Shown here: positions 34,895 through 45,700 of the stretch, one piece after another
How the letters are laid out: every line of letters starts with the position of its first letter
Numbering within the stretch: the first letter of the stretch is position 1
Assembly (NCBI RefSeq): GCF_900172225.1
Contig: NZ_FWFO01000008.1
Span: 1 to 64,000 of the forward strand
Length of the DNA stretch: 64,000 nt
From: Falsiruegeria litorea R37
GTDB taxonomy: Bacteria > Pseudomonadota > Alphaproteobacteria > Rhodobacterales > Rhodobacteraceae
Reading direction: 5' to 3'
Notes under the pieces: model-generated
The model's input: the letters and a program-made list of their open reading frames with translations, nothing else
Told to the model about the DNA's origin: nothing
Database searches by the model: none
Program-made: the position numbers and the translations under genes

Positions 34895-35206
34895 CTAAGC
34901 GTCAAAATTCGGAGAGTTGTTTTGCAGTGGCTCGCTGGACACGGCTACATTCTCTTCTTTGCCGTTCGGGTTGTTTCGCTGGATTACGCCACGAGACTCC
35001 ATTTCCTTGAACATGCGATCAAAAACCTCGTAGGCGCGCAGGAAACCCTGGGGCGAAAGGACGAGACGCAGATTTTCTTCAACAGGGGGCGATTCCGGGT
35101 CTGCGCTCGGATCAACCCCGAACGAGAAACAATCGATACGCATATTGCTGTTGATCATCGCAATATTCGAAATTCCGTCGATGTAGACTTGTTGGGCTTC
35201 ACTCAC
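34895..35206 (-). CDS. Small unknown protein of the RTX locus (possibly DUF3467-like)
   Basis: A 103-aa soluble protein starting VSEAQQVYIDGISNIAMINS, with a helical C-terminal half (LSPQGFLRAYEVFDRMFKEM then ESRGVI) and an acidic, Asn-rich tail. The GTG start at 35206 has GGAGG 9 nt upstream; the longer frame to 35335 lacks support. The order 'beta strands, acidic loop, LSP-x helix, GVI' recalls DUF3467 proteins, a weak resemblance. It is the first gene of the transporter operon, upstream of the HlyB-type gene, so a role as chaperone, regulator or immunity factor is possible but unproven. Confidence 0.6.
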   Translation of the reverse strand: MSEAQQVYIDGISNIAMINSNMRIDCFSFGVDPSADPESPPVEENLRLVLSPQGFLRAYEVFDRMFKEMESRGVIQRNNPNGKEENVAVSSEPLQNNSPNFDA

Positions 35207-36195
35207 TTTTGGTTTCCTCCGTTCGAGTGGTTCTGTATCTGATCTGCGGCGACTGCTTCCCCTGCTTCCTCCAAAGCAGCGACCGCAATCTTTCACAGCA
35301 AAAATTTGACTGGGTGTCATTTTCGATGGCAGCAATTCTAAGGATCACGTTTCATTGAGTCCCTAAGTGCGTCGCTTGACCTCGATTGGCCTGTTATTTT
35401 ATTCTCCTTATAGTTGACGTCAGTCGTCATGTTTCGTGCAAATTAATCTCCTCACGTATTTTGTGAGGGATTAACCTATGTTCCGCAGAAGGTGCCATTT
35501 TAGACACCTTTCCGCTCATTCGAGATATTATGATTTAATGGTAAGATTCTAAATTTTGAAAATCGGATATTGAGAGGTAAATGTGTTTTCTTTCCCTTAC
35601 TCTCGGTGTCCTATTCGCCGACCTGGCGTTTTTCATCTTTGATCTGCGCTTCATTGAACTGGATGTGATGTAGCGTTGATCATGGGTAGTGATACTAATT
35701 TAACCTTTTGAGTATTCCAAGGTCAAATGATGTGGGCGATCTTGGTGTGGGGGAAATGATCAAACATAGATCGTAAAATTGTCATATGTTGTTACTTGAT
35801 CTGTATTTATCATTTAATATCAATAACTAAAGATTGAAATATTTTCACACTTCAAGCAGTCATCTAAAGTTTGGACTTAGGGTACCTATCAACTGGTCCT
35901 ATTTCAGCGGGTTAATACAACACCTACGTCCCGTGATGTTTGAGATAAACTCCTCTGAGAAAAAATTCAGCTCAAAAAACTATCCTCGACACACAGAGAT
36001 GTTAGCGCATGGTAACAATTTTTAGTTATCTCTTGGGGGTAAATGAACACTGAAAGCCCGGACCCATTGCCTGGATAGCAGATAGACACAGGTTCCGCCC
36101 TGTGAAACAGCAATTTCCCGATGAAATTTACCTTACCTCAGGTACCTAAATGATCGCAAAATCGCGATTCGCAACTCATTCCGCTAGGGGAGAAT
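35207..36195. other. AT-rich 990-bp intergenic region inside the RTX locus
   Basis: No convincing gene was found. The stretch is visibly AT-rich (especially about 35400-36050) compared with flanking DNA. It contains a perfect 6-bp inverted repeat CACAGG/CCTGTG at 36087-36104. A 63-codon frame at 35834-36025 has no ribosome site or recognisable features. It separates the acyltransferase from the small protein and transporter genes, so it probably carries the transporter operon promoter and its control sites. Confidence 0.6.
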
Positions 36196-36684
36196 TCAAG
36201 CTGTTTGGGTTTTTACTTGCCTGCGCTCTTCGCGCCGCCTCGATCCATAATAGCGGGTGACACGTTTTGATTGTCCGGTGTCCATTCCAATTCGGTGAAG
36301 CTTGGCGTAGGAAACCGAATGAAACAGCTCTTTGTCGAGATGCGATATGATTTCTCGAACACGTCCATAAGGAGCCATGAAATCCATAAACCACAGAAGC
36401 TCTCCGCAGTTCCATTCATGTGGTTTGATGTCGTCGGGATCATCCATAAGCCGCGCATCAACCTCTTCATTCACCCAAGCCCAGGTGACAAAAGAGAGAG
36501 GCGTGTTTTCTCCTTGCATGAATAGACGGCCTTGTCCGATCGACAACGGATAGAACAAACGGCGTTCAAGCTGCCTGTATCGCATACCGCTGTGAAGCCG
36601 GGACTGAGAGACCAGAAAACAGATCTGCCCAATCTGTCTCATCCGCTCTGGATTTGGCGTGTTCTGATCCGGTTTAATGTTCAA
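36196..36684 (-). CDS. RTX toxin-activating lysine acyltransferase (HlyC family)
   Basis: A 162-aa protein alignable by eye to E. coli HlyC. The catalytic His23 region (SSPLH) corresponds to QSRLH, His31 here, and catalytic Asp92 (WFIDWIAPFG) corresponds to LWFMDFMAPYG, Asp101 here; HEWNCGELLW matches the segment just before it. HlyC enzymes move a fatty acyl chain from acyl-ACP to internal lysines of a protoxin in the cytosol before export. It lies 103 nt downstream of the giant RTX gene, so that protein is its likely substrate. In hly operons the acyltransferase comes before the toxin; here it follows. Confidence 0.87.
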   Translation of the reverse strand: MNIKPDQNTPNPERMRQIGQICFLVSQSRLHSGMRYRQLERRLFYPLSIGQGRLFMQGENTPLSFVTWAWVNEEVDARLMDDPDDIKPHEWNCGELLWFMDFMAPYGRVREIISHLDKELFHSVSYAKLHRIGMDTGQSKRVTRYYGSRRREERRQVKTQTA

Positions 36685-36732
36685 TCCAGTGTGTTCCTGT
36701 CTACTGGCCTGATGCGGCTCATTTTTATGTTA

Positions 36733-36764
36733 GATCGGCGCAGACATTCCATTCTGCGCCGATC
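36733..36764 (-). other. Perfect 12-bp hairpin between the giant RTX gene and the acyltransferase gene
   Basis: GATCGGCGCAGA (36733-36744) and TCTGCGCCGATC (36753-36764) are exact complements around an 8-nt loop, 24 nt past the giant gene stop. On the minus strand it is followed by TAACATAAAAATG, not a clear U-run. It may be an attenuator that lowers acyltransferase relative to toxin. Confidence 0.65.
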
Positions 36765-36787
36765 ACTTTCACTGCTCGGGTTTTTGA

Positions 36788-39700
36788 CTATGTTGCGCTT
36801 GTCGCCGAATTGTCAGTTTTATTGGCGAACACACCATCAACGGCGGTTTTGGCATCGTAGATCGTGTCGTACACCTCGGCCACGACCGCAAATTCACCTG
36901 TAGAGAGTTCGCGACCTGTCTCTGAAGTTTCGGCGTCCGCGGCTTCAACCGTGTTCAGCCAATTGAGCGTTTCCTGCAGTCCTTGAGCCAGCACACTCGC
37001 ACTATTGAATTCTGTGTGCTGCGAAGGTTCGGTCGATGCCAGATTTGCCTTCAGTTCTGCAAATGTGAAACTCGACGTGCTGTCATGATCCTCGAGGTGG
37101 AAGACATCGTTGTCACCAAGACCGTTCTGCAGGATCTTGCCGACTGACGCGCCGTTCACGACGATATCAATCGTTGCATCCGAGTTGCTGAGTTTGAGAT
37201 TGTCTATTGTAAGCTCTGTCGTCAGGTCGGTTCTGGCCGTTTCGATGTAAATCGAGTTGACTTCGTCGCCCCTAATGATGTCTTCCAAGCTCGATTCACC
37301 ATTCAGCCCCTCGTTCAAACCGGACACATTGAACCTCTGGCTGTCCAGTTCACCAAGGATATCGGTTCCCAGGTGCTCGCCAATGACCATCTCGCCGCTG
37401 CCAATCGTGTAGATATAGCTGTCGTCACCGGTTTGACCCAATGCTACCGTCCGGCCAAAGCCCGAGAAAAAGACATCTTCTCCGGCACCGCCCTGACTTA
37501 CGACACCCGTACCATTGACTAGGAACTGTGATGGCCCCTTGAAGGTTTCAGCGCCAAGCAGCGATGAAACCTGCACGAGCGCACTGATAACGCCACTGAT
37601 GGCATCACCAAGAATGGTTATCCCTGCTTCGGCATAGACCTCAAGCGTGCCAAGACCGAAGTTGAGGAAGTTGTCGTTGCCAGCCCCACCCGAGGTAAAG
37701 CCGTAGCCGGCGCTCAGGAACGTATCGTTGCCGTCATTGCCGAAAGTGGCAAATCCAACACCCATGTCGATCAGGTAATCATCACCCAGACCACCTGTGG
37801 TAAAGCTGCCAGCGCCAAAGTTGACAAGGGCATCATCACCATCACCCAGTGATGTCGCGTTGAACACGCCGCCGGTAATGACCAGATCATCGCCGCCTCC
37901 GGCGATGATCTGGTTGGCCAGACCGAGGGTAAAGATGCTGTCCGTACCACCCCCGGCGTCAACCCGGTTCGCCGCGCCAAGCGTAAAGATGATATCACTT
38001 CCGTTGGCCTGGCCTGTGGCATCGCCCAGAACTTCGTTTTTGACACCGGCAATGACGCCAAAGTCGGAACCGGTTCCCAATTTGACTTCGTTCTCGAAGC
38101 CAAGCGCCACGATGATGTCATCTGCGGCCTGCCCGGAAATGTCATTCTTGTAACCGATAGCAAACGCAGTGTCGTTTCCATACCCAAGCTTAAGCTTGTT
38201 TTCCTGACCTGCTGACAAAACAACGTCGCTGCCCGAGAAGGTATTGAACGCCGAGTATTCGTTCTTTTTGCCCAGCAGGACCGCGGCGTTGTCCCCCGCA
38301 CTTGTGACGTTGTTCTCTTCACCAATAGCGATGAGGAAGTCAGTGCCACCACGAGACGCCAGACGGTTGGACTTACCAACCGCCAAGGCGACGTTGTTGC
38401 CGGTGCCCAGAATGCCCAGGTTGGTTTCGCCGGCAAGGATCGCGATGTCGTCTTCGCTGCCCCCATAGAACACGTTCTTTTTACCGACCAACACAGCGGC
38501 ATCGTCCCCGCGCCCAGTGTAGACGTGGTTCTCCTCGCCCACGGCCACCGCGATATCGCCATAAACCGTTTCGGTATCCCCGGTGCCATTATAGTCCGGG
38601 TTCAAGGCGATAATGGATTCCTCGGATTCCACGATCTGCGATTGCAGGAGAGAGAATTCGTGACTGTAGTCGCCAATTCTTTCGTCCCACTGAATGCCCG
38701 CAATATTCGGAATGTTCAGCGCGGGAATCGTATAGCTCAGCGCATCCAGCTTGACCTGATCCGCTGGCACATGCTCGGCCAGATCGAAATCAGGAACTTT
38801 CAGGTCTTCGCTCGGGATATCGAACTCTGGCACCTGCAGCCCGAACAGTTCCCGACCTGACAGCGCGGTCTCAATCGCCTCGACCCCTGACAGGTCCAGC
38901 CCGTTCAGGTGAAACTCTGGCAAGGTCAAATCAGGCAGGCTGAGTGTTGGCATCTCAATCAGAGACACGTCACTCTTGTAGACATCGACACCTTTGATTT
39001 CGGTCGTCGAGGTGCTGCCGGATTGAGCCTCTACGCTGATGGAACCACCCTCTTCTGCGCGGAAGCGGAAGGTTTCCGTTTCTTCCTTGTTTGCGGTCTT
39101 TGGATCGATCCTGCCGATCTCCTGTTTGCCGCGTTCATCCGTGTAATAGACGATGATGTCGTCCGCCTCGGTTCCCGTAACGTTGGATGCAAGATAGGAA
39201 ACCTGAACCTCATAGGTTTTGTCGTTGGTCAGGTCCAAGGCAACGCCGGTTTGCGTGCCGTTGATCGACAGCGTGTTATGCGTTGCATCCGGTGTGCCCG
39301 AGAACGGAACAGCGACGGATCCTTCGATCGATCCGGACACGACATCGCCCGCCTGCACTTCGACCGAGAAGTCATATTCCACGCCGGTCCGGTCGATGTT
39401 GAGCTCATCCTGCGAGTCCAGCGACGAGTCGAGCAAATTATAGTTGCCCTGTGTCGCCGAGGTGAAGGACGCGGAGTCCTGCTCATCAGCGCTGGCTTGT
39501 GCGCTGATGTCTACGGACCCATCCGCATCGCCAACACCAAAGTTGGTTTCCGCCAGGGTGTACCCTTCGACACCATAGTCTTCGCCTTCTTGCCAGAAGG
39601 TCAGATCGGTCTCGGTTCCAAAAAGCGTACCTGCGTTGCCATCCGAGCTGTTGGCGCCCAGGAAGTCACGACCAAACGAGTTGGCAGCACCAAAGTGGTT

Positions 39701-42700
39701 GTTGCTGATATTCGTTTCCTGCGTGATCTGAACCCCGGCCTGATCAACCTGAATGTTGAAGGCCGTGATGTCGGGGATGGAAATCGACGGGAAGGACTGA
39801 CCCGGCAGCTGAAGCTCTGGGGTCGAGATTGTCGGCAATGCAATCTCGGGCAGGCCATAGTTACCAAGTTCGCCGTACTTGTAGTCTGGCGCGCCCTTCA
39901 GTTCCGGAATGGACGGGATCGGAATGTCATACTGGTCCAGGGTCAGTGTCGGGAACGCGTAATCCGGGACATCCGGGTCCGAGAACTCGATATCCGGGAA
40001 GAAGGCGGACACATCGGCAAACGGTCCCGCTTGGATCGAGCCGCCATTGCCATCTTCCAGCTTGAGGTCGGTGACCGGGTTGAAGTTATCCTCGCCAACC
40101 AAGCTGGCGATTTGGGTTGTGCTGAACTCCAGCTCGTTGTCGGTCACGATAAAGTTGAACTTACCAGCCGCCAGAACCAGATCGTTGCCGGTGCCGCCAA
40201 AGACGACGTTGGTTTTCCCGACCACACCGACGATGTCATCGCCCGAGCCAGAGAACACGATGTTGTTTTCACCGATCGCCAGACCGATGTCACGACCGCC
40301 TTCATAGAGGGCAAAGTTGTGCTTGCCGACCAACAACGAAATGTCGTCGCCAGCACCGGCCGCGAGGAAGTTGTACTCGCCGCCCAGAATGGCGATGTCA
40401 TGGTCGTTGCCTGTCAGGGCTGCGTTGTAGCGCCCGATCAGGATGACATTGTCGCGCCCAGCTCCAGTGATGGCAACGTTGCCTGTTGGCAGCTCGACAC
40501 CGGTGATGGCCTGAATGATAAGGCTGACGGTTGGAATAGCGATCGAAACAACCGTATCGTCACCGGTTCCTGTCAGAACAAAGTTGCGCTCGCCGCCAAT
40601 GAAGATCCGGTTTTCACCGCCCCCGTAGAAGCCGATGTTGTCGGTTCCCAGCTGGAACGACACATCGTCACCCGCGCCTGTCATCGCAAAGTTGAGCAAC
40701 CCGCCCAGAACCAGGAAGTTGTCGCCGTCGCCAGCGTTGACAAAGTTGCCTGCGCCAAGACCAACAAAGAAGTCGTCCCCGCTGGCACCTTGAATGACGT
40801 TGGTTTTACCCACCGCAATCGCAAAGTTGTTTCCACCACCCAACAGCAGGAAGTTCTGAGTACCAAAGACGATGACGTCATCAACACCACCAGCGCCGAT
40901 AATGACGTTCCCGATAAGGCCGGTTACGTTGTTGACCCCCGGTGGCACAAAGAAGCTAGGCGCAAATCCGGTCACCCGGTTAAAGCCGTCACCCAGAATG
41001 AAGATGTTGTCATCCCCGATGAAATGAACCTCGTCATTGCCATTGCCGCCCCAAACAGCGTTCTGGGCTCCGATGAGTTGCAGTTTGTTGTTGCCGTCGC
41101 CAGCAACCACACCGTTCGCAAGGCCATAAGCCACGATGTAGTCATCGCCCGAACCGGCCTGGATGATGTTCGCGCCACCATATGATTTAACGACATTGTC
41201 GCCTTCGCCAGCGATGATGACGTTGCCTAGATTGCCCAAACCACTCAGTACGTTGGTGAAGGCAGACCCAAGGTTTTCTTCGCCGTAGATGGTTCCATCG
41301 TCGGTGCCGAACGCACCCCGGACAAAGTCGTCTTCGCTGTTGTTTGCGGCAGCAACGGCAGCCGCAGTGCCAATGCCCAGCAAGCTGCCTGCTCGAATGC
41401 GGTCGTCGCCATCGCCAGAAACAACAAGGTTGCCAGACCCATATGCCTCGATCTCGTTGCCAGGAACGACAACATCCTTTTGGCCCTGCAATTCCGCAAT
41501 CACCAATGGCCCGTCGTGAATGGCTTTGATCTGAGCTTCAGACAGGACTTGATCGTAGACAGCAAAGTCAGAGATCTGACCGTCAAATGCCGCATCATTG
41601 TCCCAGTTGCTGCGACCAACATAGTTATTGGCCCGAACGCGTTCGGCAACATCGCCATGCAGCTCAGTAGTGCCAGCAAGCTCACCATCGAGATAAAGCC
41701 GCAATTCACCCGCTTGATCATCAACTACCGCGGCAAAGTCAAATTCTTCACCCTGTTGAATGACGTTCGACGCAGTGAGTGCCGTATAGCCAACACCACT
41801 TTCGCTGAATTGGAACGTTAGATTGTTTGTAGTTCCTTGGCGGGCGAGAAGGATGTTTCCTCCTTCAATGTCGGTATTCGTGGTCCGGTTCCCGCCAAAG
41901 TCGAAGATACGCTCATAGCTGTTGTTGCCGTCGAACCGCGCCTTTCCGGTAATCGTAAGTTGGCCGCCTGTAGTGGTATTGTAGAGATTATTGTGCGTCC
42001 CATCACTAAAGCTCCGCGCGCCGTCATACCCACCAATGGGTTCCGCGCCGTTCAGAACATTTATCGAATTGGTCGCGACGTTCCCGCGCAACGCTTGCGC
42101 TTCATCCAGCGTCACGGCTTCGTTGAAGACTTGGAAGTTTTGTACCGAACCCTGGAAGTCTTCATCATTGTCCCAATTGCTTCGACCGACATAGTTGTTG
42201 GCGCGAATGCGTTCAGAAATTTCAGCGTTTACGGTGGTCGAGCCTGCAAGCTCGCCATTCAGGTAGAGGCGCAATTCATTTTCTTGATCGTCGACAACAG
42301 CGGCAAAGTCGAACGCAGTCCCTTGTTCAATGAAGTCTGTGATTCGGATTTCGTGATCGCCAGCAGTGGGGTCACTGAACATGAACACCAGGTCGTTGCT
42401 GGTACCGCCACGCGCAAGTAGGAAATTGCCTCCGTCCGTGTCGGTATTGCTTGTGCGGTTCCCGCCGAAATCGAAGATCCGCTCCCAACTGTTGTTGCCA
42501 TCAAACTGGGCCGTACCTGCGATGGTCATCTGACCACCGGATACAAAATTGCCAAGATCCGCATAGGCGCCAGATCCGTCAAAAACTGCTTGGCTTTCCG
42601 CCAGCAATCCAACAGGGGCCTGACCTTCTGCCAACAGCTCGGCTACAACTGAAGGACCAGAAGCAAGTTCGCCACGCAGCGATTGGGCCTGTGTCAGATC

Positions 42701-45700
42701 GGCAGCTTCGTTCAGAACTTGGAAGTTTTGAATTGATCCTTCGAACGCCTCATCTGGGTCCCAGTTGCTGCGACCAACATAGTTGTTGGCGCGCACACGT
42801 TCGGACACATCGCCATGCAGCGTTTCTGATCCTGCAAGTTCACCATTGAGGTAAAGGCGGAGTTCATTTGCTTGATCGTCGATTACAGCCGAAAAATCAA
42901 ATTCGGTGCCTTGCTCAATGTAGTCTGAGATCGTGATCTTCGTGCTGCCAGCGCCGCCTTCGTTAAACTCAAACCTAAGATCGTTTGTGTTGCCGACACG
43001 GGTAAAAAGGATGTTGCCACCTTCGGTATCTGTGTTGGTTGTTCGGTTGCCGCCGAAGTCAAATACCCGTTCCCAATTGTTAACGCCGTCGAACCGGGCC
43101 GTCCCAGCAATGGTCATCTGACCGCCAGAGGTGAAATCGCCCAGATCGGAGTACTCGCCGCTGCCATCGTATTCCGTTGCAATCGCAGCAGAGTGAATAG
43201 TATTCTCTGGCGCGCGCAGTGCGATGACTTCCTGTACGCGCACATTGTCGATCAGGCCGCCAAAGCCGGGGTTGTCACCGATCGCACGCAGTTCGAGGCG
43301 CGATGTGTCACCTACGTCTCCGGAAATACGGAACGTGTATGTTGTCCAGTCTGTACCGTTGTTGAGGGTCCCCAGACGCTCACCGGCCCAATAAACTTCG
43401 ACGGCCTGATGTTCGGGGTTGGATGCGCTTCTTAGCCGGTAATCAATGGCTACTTCGTAAACGCTGTTTTGGCGTGTGCCAATGTCTTGATAAATTGCTG
43501 TGTTTTCGCCGTTTGCAGCGAGTTCAATAAATGTACGACCTGAGGAGGTTTCAACACCACCTACGCCGTCTGTCTGGAATTCGGTCAACAAGCTTTGAGC
43601 TACAGTCCAGCCATCAGGCGTTCCGAAGGAGGCGGATCCCGCAGCTCGCGCATGCGCACCGGCTTCGAAGCTGCCGTTAGCGACCAGATTTGCACCCAGA
43701 TCGTCGATGGTCGGCACGTGGCGTTGCGTGTTGTCGGTAACGCCGCCATTGCCGGTCATGATGATGTTGGCACCACCCGCAGCATAGATCTTGTTGCGAC
43801 CGTCGCCCGCCAATACGATGTTCAGACCGCCCAAAGCGTCGATGTCGTTGTTGCCGTTGCCGGTCAGAACAATGTTTGCGCCGCCATAGGCATCGATGAA
43901 GTTGTTGCCGTGGCCAGACAGGATGGTGTTCGATCCACCATAGGATCCGATTACGTTATCGCCAAAGCCAGCCTGCACCACATTCAGCGCGCCGCCGACC
44001 GTGACGTTGTTATGACCATGGCCAGCGGACACGATGTTAACGCCCCCAAATGCTGTAATCCGGTCATTGCCGTTGCCGCTGTCGATGGACTGCCCGCCAA
44101 CACCTATCGAGTAGATCGAGTCATTGCCCGAACCGGTTGTCGCATTAACGCCAAAGCCGCGTGCATCAACGATGTTATCGCCGTCGCCCGCATTGATGCT
44201 GGCACCGAGAACCTTGACAAAAATGGTGTCGTCGCCGCTTCCGACATCGACCGATCCACCCAGGGCGCGCAGATCGACATAGTTGTCGCCATCACCCAGA
44301 TTCAGCAGACCGACGCCCACGCCAACATAGGCGTAATCATCGCCGGAACCCGCTGTCAGCGAGGCACCTGCCGCCTGGATGTCAAAGAGGTTTTCACCAG
44401 ATCCGGCATTCACGGTCGCACCTACAGCGCGCACCCGGATTGTGTCGTCACCGCCATTGGTGTTGATGCTGGCCCCAAGTGCATCAATGTTGACGGTATC
44501 ATCGCCATCTCCCACCGACACAGCCGCAACAGCTCCTGTGAAATTGACGGTGTTGTCGCCGTGCCCCAGCGAGACGGAACCACCTGCACCGGCAAAAATG
44601 TTCGCGACGTCATTGCCGCTGCCTGCAGAAATATTTGCACCCGCGGCGCGTACGTTGATCGTGTTGTTACCTTCCCGGGCATTGATGTTCACACCGATGA
44701 CATTTGCATTGATCGTGTCATGACCGTCGCCAACCTGAATGTCGGCAACAGCACCGGTGAAATTGACGGTGTTGTTGCCGTGCCCGGCATTTACAGCGCC
44801 ACCTCCCGCTGCATGAACATTAATGATGTCATGACCGTTCCCTGCTGTAATGTTTGCCCCAAGTGCGCCAAGTTCGATCCTGTTATTGCCGTGCCCGGCA
44901 TTTACGTTCACCCCTACAACGTTGGCGTAGATTACATCGTTACCACCACCCAACTGGATGTTGCCACCTATTGCATTGAAGTGAATATAGTTTGTGCCAT
45001 GATGATCGGTCAGATTGGCACCTGCAGCATATATTCTGTAGGTATCATCCCCATAGCCACCATCGACGTGCCCAGCAACTGCATTCAGATGAATGGTATC
45101 GTTTCCGGAACCGCCATGCACCTCACCAACTGCAGAAGTTACATAGATGTTGTCGTTGCCACCGCCTGCGTTGACATAGGTGTGCAAGCCACCTGCCTTA
45201 ATTGTATCGTGACCATTTCCGGTCACGGCCCGGGAACTCGCGCCATTGACGACAACATAGTTGTTTCCATGTCCTGCATCTACATGTGCGCGGAAGACAC
45301 CAAGGCTCTCAATATGGTCGCTGCCGTTACCGGTTCTGATGTTGGCAAACGAAGATGATTGAACAGTAATATGTCTGCCCGTCGTGGTGCCGAACCAGTT
45401 TTCTGTGACTGTTATGTCTCCAAGAACACTACCCTCGATCGTTTTGTGTCCCTGCCCAAGTGTAACATTGATATTTGCGCCACTTACAATTTTGTAAATG
45501 TCGTTCCCAGTGTCGGATTGGACAGTCAGGTTAACTGCACCAAGAATAGCCTCGTCATTGCCGTCACCCATGTTCACCGTCGCGTAGGTGACAGCCTTGT
45601 TGTAGATCTCAAGCCGGTCGTTTCCGTTGCCAAGGCTGGCGTACAAGCTGTTTGTTGTATGGGTCCTAAGATCGTCATCACCATCCCACAAATAGATCTG

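Noticed and set aside
35834-36025. Small + strand frame in the AT-rich gap
   Set aside because: 63 codons, no ribosome site, no recognisable composition; reported only as part of the gap.
36087-36104. Terminator for the acyltransferase gene
   Set aside because: The 6-bp CACAGG/CCTGTG stem has no U-run on the minus strand and is about 90 bp past the stop; kept only as a note in the gap.
38909-41185. A 758-codon open frame on the + strand inside the giant RTX gene
   Set aside because: It is antisense to the repeat blocks; repetitive GC-rich coding DNA commonly leaves the opposite strand open. Its translation has no recognisable domain.
43595-45358. A 587-codon + strand open frame opposite RTX block 1
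   Set aside because: Same cause: antisense shadow of tandem repeats, with no ribosome site.
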